Shown one piece after another: positions 54,269-62,257 of a stretch of 64,000 bases of DNA. Source of the stretch: Bacteroidota bacterium (GTDB lineage: Bacteria > Bacteroidota > Bacteroidia > Cytophagales > Cyclobacteriaceae); contig JAEZGH010000025.1 of the NCBI GenBank assembly GCA_023417065.1, forward strand, positions 62,001-126,000, given 5' to 3'. Below the pieces are notes generated by a model that saw only the letters and a program-made list of their open reading frames with translations, was not told the origin of the DNA and made no database searches. Position numbers and translations under genes: made by a program. The first letter of the stretch is position 1; each line of letters starts with the position of its first letter.

Positions 54269-55392
54269 TTAAATGACTTTACTCCGTCAATTACATACTG
54301 CACCTCTTCATCAGTAAGATCCGCGTGCAGGGGTAGCGTTATGAAACGCTCGGATTCAGCCTCTACAAACGGACAGTTATTGCCCCAGGGCTTAAACAGC
54401 GGTTGAATGCTCAGCGGAGTGTAGTGACATCCGGTGGAGATACCTTTTCCTTTCAGGTGTATCATCAGTTCGTTCCTCCGGTCTGCGCGAATTCCAAACA
54501 TCTGATAGCAGTAATCCTCCGGCTGGAACGGCAGAAGCGGCTCAACACCGGCGACACCCTTCAGTCCATCGAGATACATTCGGATAATCTGCGAACGCCG
54601 CTTATTCATCGCAGGCAGCTTACGCAGTTGCGCGAGCCCAATTGACGCCGCCAGGTCATTCATGTTGTATTTATAACCCAGGACGTTGATTTCATAGAAC
54701 CAGTGCATCGCATCGTGATTCGCTGCAGTATAAGCCTGCGCTGTTTTCCAGTTATCCTTGTCGATACCCACCCAGCGCATCGCCTTGACGTCTTTCATAA
54801 GATCTTCGTCGTCGGCGACCATCATACCACCATCTCCCGTTGTCATCAGCTTTTTTTCCTCGAAGCTGAAACAGCCAATTTCTCCCCAGGCACCGAGTAT
54901 TTTTCCTTTGTAGTTGGCACCCGCTGTATGTGCGCAATCTTCAATTACTTTTAAACCGCGCTGTGCAGCCCATGGCATTAGCTTCTCCATAGGAACCGGG
55001 TGACCCGCATAGTGTACCGGGATCACAGCCACGCAGTCAGTGGTATATTTCCTTTCGAGGTCTTCAAGATCCATCCCCAGTGTGACCGGATCGCTGTCGA
55101 CAAAAACCGGAATAAGTCTGTTATAGAGTACGGCGGTGGCTGTTGCCGCGAATGTCAGCGAAGGCACAAGTACTTTCTTACCCTCAGGGAATCTAAATGT
55201 AGCGAGAGCAAGGTGTAGCGCTGCCGTTGCCGAGTTCACGCCTATAGCTACACGGCGGCCGACGAACGCCTTCCATTCATCTTCGAACTGATTTACACAA
55301 GGTCCCAGGCCGATCCAGGAGCGTTCGAAGGCAGCTTTGATCATTTGTAATTCATCTTCCCCAACGGAAGGCTTGAACAATCTGATGTTCAT
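54265..55392 (-). CDS. DegT/DnrJ/EryC1-family sugar aminotransferase
   Basis: A 375-residue PLP enzyme. Landmarks are SWIGLGPCVNQFEDEW, GVNSATAALHLAL (phosphate cup), IEDCAHTAGANYKGK and GCFSFEEKKLMTTGDGGMMV. The PLP-binding Lys is most likely Lys181, so it is an aminotransferase and not a dehydrase of the RfbH/ColD type, where this Lys is His. With RfbF, RfbG and an RmlC-like epimerase upstream, the predicted reaction is amination of C4 of a CDP-4-keto-6-deoxyhexose with glutamate as donor. It overlaps genes on both sides by 4 bases. Confidence 0.9.
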   Translation of the reverse strand: MNIRLFKPSVGEDELQMIKAAFERSWIGLGPCVNQFEDEWKAFVGRRVAIGVNSATAALHLALATFRFPEGKKVLVPSLTFAATATAVLYNRLIPVFVDSDPVTLGMDLEDLERKYTTDCVAVIPVHYAGHPVPMEKLMPWAAQRGLKVIEDCAHTAGANYKGKILGAWGEIGCFSFEEKKLMTTGDGGMMVADDEDLMKDVKAMRWVGIDKDNWKTAQAYTAANHDAMHWFYEINVLGYKYNMNDLAASIGLAQLRKLPAMNKRRSQIIRMYLDGLKGVAGVEPLLPFQPEDYCYQMFGIRADRRNELMIHLKGKGISTGCHYTPLSIQPLFKPWGNNCPFVEAESERFITLPLHADLTDEEVQYVIDGVKSFK

Positions 55393-55949
55393 AATCGTAT
55401 GGCGGTATGTTGTTTAATAAATTCTTTTAAGGTCTGATTCTTTTCATCCTTTGCTGACAATATGGGGTTTTCCACGGGCCAGTTGATGCCGAGATCAGGG
55501 TCATTCCATAACAAGCCGCTTTCGTGTTCGCGGTTATATACGTTGTCAACCTTATAGAGGACTTCACTTACTTCCGAAAGGGTGCAGAAACCGTGTGCAA
55601 AACCCCGCGGAATGAATATCATCTTTTTGTTTTCTTCCGTGAGTTCAATTGAATCCCACTGCCCGAAGGTGGGGGAATCCGCGCGAAGATCGACGAACAC
55701 ATCGAGGATAGCTCCTCGTATGCATCGAACCAGTTTCGTTTCACTGAATGGCGGAAACTGAAAATGCAGTCCGCGGATAATTCCTTTTTGTTCGCTGCGG
55801 GAATGATTCTCCTGTTTCCAGGGACGCGCAATTCCTTCCTTTTCAAAGATATCATTATCGTAAGCGCGCATAAAGAAACCGCGATTATCAAGAATCGGCG
55901 CGAGCGCTATCTCAAAGACTCCTTCTAGTTTTCGTTTCTTGATTTCCAC
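55389..55949 (-). CDS. RmlC-like dTDP/CDP-4-keto-6-deoxysugar 3,5-epimerase
   Basis: A 186-residue cupin of the RmlC family. The signature runs through DNRGFFMRAYDNDIFEKEG, RSEQKGIIRGLHFQFPPF (catalytic His in GLHFQ), LVRCIRGAILDVFVDLRADS and FIPRGFAHGFCTLSEVSEVL (active-site Tyr region). RmlC usually works on dTDP sugars; here the neighbours make a CDP sugar, so epimerisation at C3 and/or C5 of CDP-4-keto-6-deoxyglucose is inferred. Its ATG lies inside the end of rfbG (25-base overlap). Confidence 0.9.
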   Translation of the reverse strand: MEIKKRKLEGVFEIALAPILDNRGFFMRAYDNDIFEKEGIARPWKQENHSRSEQKGIIRGLHFQFPPFSETKLVRCIRGAILDVFVDLRADSPTFGQWDSIELTEENKKMIFIPRGFAHGFCTLSEVSEVLYKVDNVYNREHESGLLWNDPDLGINWPVENPILSAKDEKNQTLKEFIKQHTAIRL

Positions 55950-57001
55950 AGCGACACGTATTTTGAAATTTGTTCACGCGACAGTTCACCTACGTCACGT
56001 GTCTTATATGACATATACCATTCTGCCGTCATGGCAGCTGTTTCTTTAAGGTCAAGAACCGGTTTCCATCCCAACTCATAGATGGCTTTGTTGATTTCCA
56101 ACATGAGGAGGCTGGCCTCGTGAGGCTGATCAGGATTTGAGACATCCTTCCATCCCAGGGAATCGAAATGTTTGAACAGGGCATCTACAATTTCGCCAAC
56201 GGTCACAATATTGGTCGCGTGTGGACCAAAGTTCCATGCGTCTGCATATCGCTGGGGATCCTGCAGCATCTTACTCGCCAGCAGCATGTAGCCGCCCACG
56301 GGTTCGAGTACGTGTTGCCAGGGCCGTATCGCCTTTGGACTACGAATTTCAAGCTGACGCCCACCTTGTACGGCGCGAATAATGTCAGGAACGAGGCGGT
56401 TCTCAGACCAGTCACCTCCGCCGATCACGTTACCAGCGCGCACAGAAGCGATTGCCGTCTGACCTGGCTTCGAGAAGTATGAATTGCGATACGAAGAGAT
56501 CACTATTTCAGCTGCGCCTTTACTTGCGCTGTATGGATCGTGTCCACCCATGGGATCCGTTTCGCGGTATCCGTGCACCCACTTCTTGTTTTCATAGCAT
56601 TTATCTGACGTCACCATGATTGCTACCTCCACGCCGGATGTGTGGCGGATGGCTTCAAGCACGTTTGCAGTACCCATTACGTTAGTCGAGAATGTATCGA
56701 CGGGGTCATCGTAGCTTGTCAGCACAAGCGGTTGCGCGGCGAGGTGAAAAACGACCTGCGGCTTTTCCTTGGCAAAAATGTCCTTCATCCTGTCGAGATC
56801 GCGGATGTCGGCCCGGTAGTCCTTCAGTGATTTACCAACACCGCTAAGGGTAAAGACATCCTCGTCGGTCTTCGGATCGAGAGCAACACCAACAACATCA
56901 GCGCCGAGCATATTAAGCCAGAGCGAGAGCCATGCACCTTTGAATCCGGTGTGGCCCGTGACAAGTATCTTTTTGCCTTTAAGTTGATCCAGGTTCTTCA
57001 T
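55925..57001 (-). CDS. rfbG: CDP-glucose 4,6-dehydratase
   Basis: A 358-residue short-chain dehydrogenase/reductase (extended type). The NAD-binding motif is ILVTGHTGFKGAWLSLWL; the substrate region has HLAAQPLVLTSYDDPVDTF, the active-site MVTSDKCYENKKWVHGY and the catalytic YSASK. This pattern is specific for CDP-glucose 4,6-dehydratase, which forms CDP-4-keto-6-deoxyglucose. The start is taken at the ATG at 57001, which shares a base with the stop of rfbF (TGATG), although the ORF extends to 57019. Confidence 0.95.
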   Translation of the reverse strand: MKNLDQLKGKKILVTGHTGFKGAWLSLWLNMLGADVVGVALDPKTDEDVFTLSGVGKSLKDYRADIRDLDRMKDIFAKEKPQVVFHLAAQPLVLTSYDDPVDTFSTNVMGTANVLEAIRHTSGVEVAIMVTSDKCYENKKWVHGYRETDPMGGHDPYSASKGAAEIVISSYRNSYFSKPGQTAIASVRAGNVIGGGDWSENRLVPDIIRAVQGGRQLEIRSPKAIRPWQHVLEPVGGYMLLASKMLQDPQRYADAWNFGPHATNIVTVGEIVDALFKHFDSLGWKDVSNPDQPHEASLLMLEINKAIYELGWKPVLDLKETAAMTAEWYMSYKTRDVGELSREQISKYVSLWKSRNEN

Positions 57002-57777
57002 CAGTTCCACAGTTTCCATTTTGCTTCACCGTTGCGCCACATGGTGTCCAGTATACGGCGGTCATTGAGCGTATCCATAGGTCTCCAGAAACCGTTGTGT
57101 TTATAAGTAAACAGCTCACCGTTTGTTGCCAGGCTTTCGAGGGGAGCGCGCTCAAAAATAGTCGAGTCGCCTTCGATATAATCAAAGACTGAATACTCGC
57201 AGACAAAGAAGCCCGCGTTGATCCAGGCTCCGTCGCCTTTAGGCTTTTCGAGAAACTTGCTGACCTTTCCGCCTTCCTGAATATCAAGTGCGCCGAAGCG
57301 TCCTTCCGGCTGAGACGAAGTCATTGTAATGGCACCCCCATGCTGCTTATGAAACTCGATAAGTGCATTGATATCGATATTTGAAAGACCGTCACCATAG
57401 GTAAGCATGAACCTTTCACCTGGCTCAAGGTAAGGCTTAGCCCGGAGCACACGGCCACCGGTCATGGTTTCCAGACCAGTGTCAAGGAGGGTCACAGACC
57501 AGGGTTCGCTCGGGTTGCTATGAATCGTCATCTTGTTTTCAGCAAGATTAAAAGTCACATCGCCGTGGTGCAGGAGGTAATTAGCGAAGTATTCTTTAAT
57601 GAGATAGCCTTTATATCCACAGAGGATAACAAAGTCGTTATACCCATAGTGCGAATAAATTTTCATGATATGCCAAAGGATCGGCTTGTCTCCGATTTCG
57701 ACCATGGGTTTGGGGCGAACCCCGGTTTCTTCGCTAAGGCGGGTACCGTACCCTCCTGCCAGAATGAGCGTCTTCAT
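57001..57777 (-). CDS. rfbF: Glucose-1-phosphate cytidylyltransferase
   Basis: A 258-residue nucleotidyltransferase. The N-terminal signature LILAGGYGTRLSEETGVRPK and PMVEIGDKPILWHIMKIYSH, together with the internal MLTYGDGLSNIDINALIEFH and GFWRPMDTLNDRRILDTMW, identify RfbF, which makes CDP-glucose from glucose-1-phosphate and CTP. It is the first step of the CDP-sugar branch and is transcribed directly before rfbG. The product feeds all later genes of the 53.6-57.8 kb block. Confidence 0.95.
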   Translation of the reverse strand: MKTLILAGGYGTRLSEETGVRPKPMVEIGDKPILWHIMKIYSHYGYNDFVILCGYKGYLIKEYFANYLLHHGDVTFNLAENKMTIHSNPSEPWSVTLLDTGLETMTGGRVLRAKPYLEPGERFMLTYGDGLSNIDINALIEFHKQHGGAITMTSSQPEGRFGALDIQEGGKVSKFLEKPKGDGAWINAGFFVCEYSVFDYIEGDSTIFERAPLESLATNGELFTYKHNGFWRPMDTLNDRRILDTMWRNGEAKWKLWN

Positions 57778-57782
57778 GTGTT

Positions 57783-58772
57783 TCAGTATTGCGAGTTCAA
57801 CTTAGTTTGCTTACGGGGTTCGTTCCCGTCAACGTGGATATTTCTCTTTCTTGATTTTGCGCCGAACATATTTATGAGGGCACCAACACCCGGAAAATAG
57901 AAAGGTGTTAGTCCCAACATTTTCCATTTCGTTTTGAGATCAGCCTCGTTTCTGTAAAGCACCGAGAGGAGTTTTCGAAACATCACCACCCTCTCTTCGG
58001 TTGACGGTTGCCACGGCCTGCACTTCTCAAACTGGATTAATACCTCAGGGATGCGCTTGAGCGTCTTCTGCCTGTTAATATGGAGTTTCGCAATTGAGCT
58101 CGAAGCGCTGGCCGGGTGGCGACGATAATGTGTGGACCTCTCGTCCATGAACCAGATTTCAGCCTGACTTGCAATATGCAGCCAAAGCAAATAATCATAG
58201 CTTGTGTATCTCCTGTCAGTGTCGATTTCGTAGTTGGCGAGAAACGACCTTCTGAAAACCGACGTGGAGTTGTTTATGAAATTGTCTTTGAGAAGCTCTG
58301 AAAAAATTCTCCTGCTCCGATACTTATTTCGAACGTTTTGGTATTCGTCATTTTCGGGGATTGTGCCGTCACTCAAAATGATCTCGACGTCAGTATAAAC
58401 TGCCCCGCACTGGGGATTTGCATCCAGGAAGGTCACCTGTCTGCTGAGTTTCGTTGGATCGACCCAGATATCATCGCTATCACAAACGGCGATGTACTCA
58501 CCTCTGCATGCCGCGAAAGCGCGGGCCGTGTTCCCTGAAATACCACGGTTTACATCCGAAGGCAAAACCCTGACAACATCCGGGAATCGCTTGGCATAAG
58601 AATCGCAGATTTGTCGCGTCCTGTCGGTGGAGCAATCTTCAGCAATGACCAGTTCAATCGGAAAATCGACCTGCTGACTGAGCACTCCATCAATCGCGGC
58701 CTCAATGTATTTCTCCACGTTATAGGCCAGCATGGATATGCTTACCTTTGGAGCTGGAGCTTTTATTTGCAT
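57783..58772 (-). CDS. Glycosyltransferase family 2
   Basis: A 329-residue inverting GT-A enzyme: VSISMLAYNVEKYIEAAIDG, LVIAEDCSTDRTRQICDSYA (nucleotide-binding Asp), YIAVCDSDDIWVDPTKLSRQ (DxD motif) and NSTSVFRRSFLANYEID. The family includes rhamnosyl-, galactosyl- and amino-sugar transferases; the sugar is unknown but may be the CDP-derived one made by its neighbours. It starts 111 bases after the Wzc stop, and its own stop is 5 bases before rfbF. Confidence 0.9.
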   Translation of the reverse strand: MQIKAPAPKVSISMLAYNVEKYIEAAIDGVLSQQVDFPIELVIAEDCSTDRTRQICDSYAKRFPDVVRVLPSDVNRGISGNTARAFAACRGEYIAVCDSDDIWVDPTKLSRQVTFLDANPQCGAVYTDVEIILSDGTIPENDEYQNVRNKYRSRRIFSELLKDNFINNSTSVFRRSFLANYEIDTDRRYTSYDYLLWLHIASQAEIWFMDERSTHYRRHPASASSSIAKLHINRQKTLKRIPEVLIQFEKCRPWQPSTEERVVMFRKLLSVLYRNEADLKTKWKMLGLTPFYFPGVGALINMFGAKSRKRNIHVDGNEPRKQTKLNSQY

Positions 58773-58883
58773 GTTGATCTGCGACAGGGGTCAAGTTCTC
58801 AATTATCAAAATACCCACGGCTTTCAGGCACTCGGCCCTCAACCATGATCAATGGCTATTTGTATTCCTCCCTTCTCCTCGAA

Positions 58884-61166
58884 TCAATCTTCCAAATAGC
58901 CTTTACTGCTACCATAGCCGTATCCGTAAGGGCCTACACCACTTCTGTTCACGCCGTTCAATACCACGAAAGGTCTTGGTAGCTTCTGGTTTTCTACGAT
59001 ATCTTGTATGATCTGCAAGTGCGGTTTACGTGTTACGCCTGAACGCACCACATACATTGTTGCGTCAGCCATGTCTTTAATTTGAAGGGCATCTGCAACA
59101 AGACCCACTGGCGGAGCATCAAGAATCATGAAGTCATATTCCGCGCTCAGTTTCGCGATAAGATCACGGAGGCGCGGTGAGAGTGTCAGCTCACTCGGGT
59201 TCGGCGGCTTCGGCCCGCTGGCGATAAAGTCGAGGTTTCGGTGCAATCCCGAATTGCGAATAATTTCCTTATGATTAAGGCGCGAGTCGACCAGATAGTC
59301 AACCACCCCGGCACGGCGCTCTGTATCTTTAATTCCCAGGTAAGCTTCCTGTTTCGGTTTTCTCAGGTCAAGTTCGACGATGATCACGCGTTTGTTGGTG
59401 AGCGCCATTGTCATGGCCAGGTTTATACTAATGAACGACTTTCCTTCACCCGACAAACTCGATGTAATCAAAAGTGATTTGAGATCCTTTTCAGGCATAA
59501 TATAAGACAGGTTCGCACGCAGCAGGCGGAACATTTCCGACACCACGGTGCGGCTATCTTTTTTGACCACGACTGTCTCCTTCTTCTTACTTTGAGAAAG
59601 CACCGCCGCCACAGGAGCCGTCGTGGCTTCTTCAATATCCTGCTGGGTCATCACCTTGTCGTTAAGGCTTTCCACCACAAACGCGATTCCGGAAGGCAAT
59701 GCTAATCCCAGGAAGATGGCTATCAGCCATACTTGTGCAGCTTTAGGGGCTGCAGGGATGGTACTTGCCGCAGCAGGTTCAACAATTTGTCCGGCAGGCG
59801 TTGTGGCCTGTTGACGGATTGCTGACTCTTCGCGTTTTTCCAAAAGGTAGAGGAACAGGTTTTCCTTTATATTCTTTATCCTTTCGATTTCAATCAACTC
59901 CCGTTCACGACGCGGAAGGTTTGCCATCCGTCCGGAGAGGCTTTGCTTCTGATTCTGAAACGAATTCACGGTGATTTCGAGGTCACGACGCATCGACTGG
60001 ATGTTCTCTACTATCGTCCCGCGAAGGTTTTGGATTTGCTTTTCGATCAGTTTCAATTCCGGGTGCCCCAGCCCCATGCTGGCGCGTTTCCGTTCCCTTT
60101 CAGCGAGGATCTCGTTGAATTGAGCAATTTGTTGGGAAATCGTGAGGTTTTGCAGGGCGAGGTTCGTAGGTACGAACTCGAAATTCTGGTTCTTCGCGAG
60201 TATCTCTTCGATCGTACGAAGAATTTCAAGCTGAACGTGGGTCTCGGAGATTTGCTTGTCGTAATTCGCAAGCTCATTCATCAGCATGCTTCCCTGCGTG
60301 CTGAGTTCCATCACGTTGAACTGACGCTTATACGATTCTACGTTTTGTTCAGCCTGCGTCAGCTCCTGGTTTATCATGTACACGCGCTCATTTATCAGCT
60401 CGATTGTGCCCTGATAAACGCTGTTCTTGTCGTTTACGGTCTTCTGATTATAGGCGGCGATAGTTGCGTTGAGGATGTCCTTCGCACGTTGATGGGACTC
60501 GTCCTTAATGCTTAACTGGAGTGTACTGGATTTGTCACCGACGATATCAATTTCGAGGCGCGAGTTGAGGTTCCACGCCATTCCTTCCTCGCCCATGATT
60601 TCCAGCTCGATGGTACCGTTTACCAATCTGTCGGCGATATAGGTGAGGGTAAGGTCGCCGGTAGGGGTTTCAAGTTTCTTTCCAAATTCCCCTGAGTAAG
60701 TACCCGTTTCTGTTTCAAGCTGATACTGGCCATTGGAGCCGAGGATAATGTTTCCGAGAAGGCCGGCGTGTTCGTACGCGGGTTCCCAGTTCGCCACCTG
60801 GACAGGCGAATTTTTATAAAGCACCCTTCGTTTGTATCCGTCAACGTTGACGTAGTTGTACTGCAAGCCCAATTTTCTAACGACTTCCCGAAGAATGATC
60901 GTTGAACGAAGCACCATAGCTTCGTTTTCGAGGTTTTTGCTCATGCCGCCCATACCGAGTTCGGCAAAAATCGCCTCCTCGGTCAGACGTCCTCCTCCGG
61001 ATTTTTCGTCCTGTATCATCAACAGGGCAATGGCTTCATATTTCGGAGGCGTAACATAGAGGTATGCATACGCGGCGAAAAGTGAGATCGGCAGTATGGT
61101 GATGAACAGATACCAGTAGTTAAGACCCTTCGCGATGACTTTCTGAAAATTCGGTTGATCTGCCAT
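58884..61166 (-). CDS. Wzc-like polysaccharide co-polymerase and tyrosine autokinase
   Basis: A 760-residue bitopic protein. Membrane helix 1 is LFITILPISLFAAYAYLYV (about 17-35); the periplasmic Wzz region carries long coiled coils and a GNVR-type end (YLLEKREESAIRQ); helix 2 is about 478-498. The BY-kinase domain has Walker A SSLSGEGKSF (about 570), Walker A' VIIVELDLRKPK, Walker B FMILDAPPVG (about 684) and a C-terminal Tyr cluster (YGYGYGSSKGYLED) for autophosphorylation. It controls chain length and export with the Wza-like protein at 36.4 kb. Confidence 0.94.
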   Translation of the reverse strand: MADQPNFQKVIAKGLNYWYLFITILPISLFAAYAYLYVTPPKYEAIALLMIQDEKSGGGRLTEEAIFAELGMGGMSKNLENEAMVLRSTIILREVVRKLGLQYNYVNVDGYKRRVLYKNSPVQVANWEPAYEHAGLLGNIILGSNGQYQLETETGTYSGEFGKKLETPTGDLTLTYIADRLVNGTIELEIMGEEGMAWNLNSRLEIDIVGDKSSTLQLSIKDESHQRAKDILNATIAAYNQKTVNDKNSVYQGTIELINERVYMINQELTQAEQNVESYKRQFNVMELSTQGSMLMNELANYDKQISETHVQLEILRTIEEILAKNQNFEFVPTNLALQNLTISQQIAQFNEILAERERKRASMGLGHPELKLIEKQIQNLRGTIVENIQSMRRDLEITVNSFQNQKQSLSGRMANLPRRERELIEIERIKNIKENLFLYLLEKREESAIRQQATTPAGQIVEPAAASTIPAAPKAAQVWLIAIFLGLALPSGIAFVVESLNDKVMTQQDIEEATTAPVAAVLSQSKKKETVVVKKDSRTVVSEMFRLLRANLSYIMPEKDLKSLLITSSLSGEGKSFISINLAMTMALTNKRVIIVELDLRKPKQEAYLGIKDTERRAGVVDYLVDSRLNHKEIIRNSGLHRNLDFIASGPKPPNPSELTLSPRLRDLIAKLSAEYDFMILDAPPVGLVADALQIKDMADATMYVVRSGVTRKPHLQIIQDIVENQKLPRPFVVLNGVNRSGVGPYGYGYGSSKGYLED

Positions 61167-61215
61167 AATTGAAATGAGTGATAATCTATTCCCTGCTTCG
61201 CTTAAAAATGCTTTG

Positions 61216-61240
61216 CTAAACTTTTCGTGTAAACGTTTAG
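61216..61240 (-). promoter_or_regulatory. Small stem-loop in the leader between upxY-like and wzc genes
   Basis: A 6-bp inverted repeat CTAAAC / GTTTAG with a 13-base loop in the 204-base gap between the UpxY-like gene and wzc. A UpxY-type antiterminator would act in such a leader, but the stem is short. Confidence 0.3.
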
Positions 61241-61370
61241 TCGAAAAATCCTATAGTACGTGAATAGCCTTGTTGGAGAGATTGATGGCGCAACTTTTAT
61301 TTCCGGGCACAGCTTCGCCCCTTCGGTCCCATGACCTACACCTAAAAATTCGTAAATTGTTGCCCACCAA

Positions 61371-61892
61371 CTAATTGACACCAACTATTAGCTTCCTTCG
61401 AAGATATTTAGAAGAAATGTTTACCAAAAGTGAACGTTCCAACTGGTCGATCCTGATCACAACTTTCTTGCGCCCTTTCACTTCGATCAACTCGCCGGTC
61501 AGACCCATCAGTTTTCCGCTGATCACCTCAATCGGATCCCCAGGTTCAAAGACTTCAGCAGAAATCTCCAGATCATCCCCATCCGCCAGGAGTCTCCTTA
61601 TTATACTTATCTGGTATTCGGGAATCACCACCGGTTTTTCCGCGAAAGAGATAAATTTAACCACTCCAGGGGTACTTAAGACGCTAAGGTAATCTTTCGG
61701 TGCAATCTTGACAAAAACGTAAGATTTTATCAACGGCTCCTCTACGCTTTTTTTCCGGTCACTCCATTGCCGCAACTCCCTTTTCAAGGGCAGATATGCC
61801 TCGATCGACGTTGCGCTGAGCCAGTTACGAATTCGTTTCTCAAAATTGGACCTGGTATAAACGGCATACCAATTGAACGAATTGTGTTCCAT
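61371..61892 (-). CDS. UpxY-like transcription antitermination factor (NusG paralogue)
   Basis: A 173-residue NusG-family protein. The NGN domain is FNWYAVYTRSNFEKRIRNWL with EAYLPLKRELRQWSDRKKSV and PLIKSYVFVKIAPKDY; the KOW domain is GDPIEVISGKLMGLTGELIEV. Specialised paralogues of this kind (UpxY in Bacteroides) sit first in capsule operons and let RNA polymerase pass early terminators of their own operon. Its position at the head of the 20-kb minus-strand run fits that role exactly. No UpxZ-type inhibitor was found beside it. Confidence 0.9.
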   Translation of the reverse strand: MEHNSFNWYAVYTRSNFEKRIRNWLSATSIEAYLPLKRELRQWSDRKKSVEEPLIKSYVFVKIAPKDYLSVLSTPGVVKFISFAEKPVVIPEYQISIIRRLLADGDDLEISAEVFEPGDPIEVISGKLMGLTGELIEVKGRKKVVIRIDQLERSLLVNISSKYLRRKLIVGVN

Positions 61893-62257
61893 GTTTCAAC
61901 GGTTTCAAAAAACTGGCTCCGCCCTGCGTTTTAAGGACGAAACTCCCCGCACAAATTTGACGTTCTGCTGAACACAATTATCCTGAGTAGCAGATTAAAA
62001 CCCCTCCAGACTTATCGACCTGTATTCACGACGAAATCGCTCCCCGGGAAGTGATTTCAATCCTTAAATATAGCAATAATCGCCGATTTAAAACCGCCCG
62101 GTAGGGCTTCAGGGGCCGGAAAGGCTTCCCAATGTTCAGGAAACAATACACAGGTGAGTCATTATCAATTAATTATGATTTACCACCGGGCGCGGAAGCG
62201 GTCGTGGCTGCAATTTGCGGGGTTTAACCCGATGACGGCTATTTTTTTTGCGACCAC
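61893..62257. other. Intergenic region upstream of the polysaccharide operon
   Basis: About 365 bases between the UpxY-like gene and the WYL-dioxygenase gene (both on minus). It must hold the operon promoter. The sequence shows CAAATTTG at 61952-61959 as an imperfect -7-like site and the palindromic GGGTTTAACCC near 62219, but nothing decisive. Confidence 0.4.
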
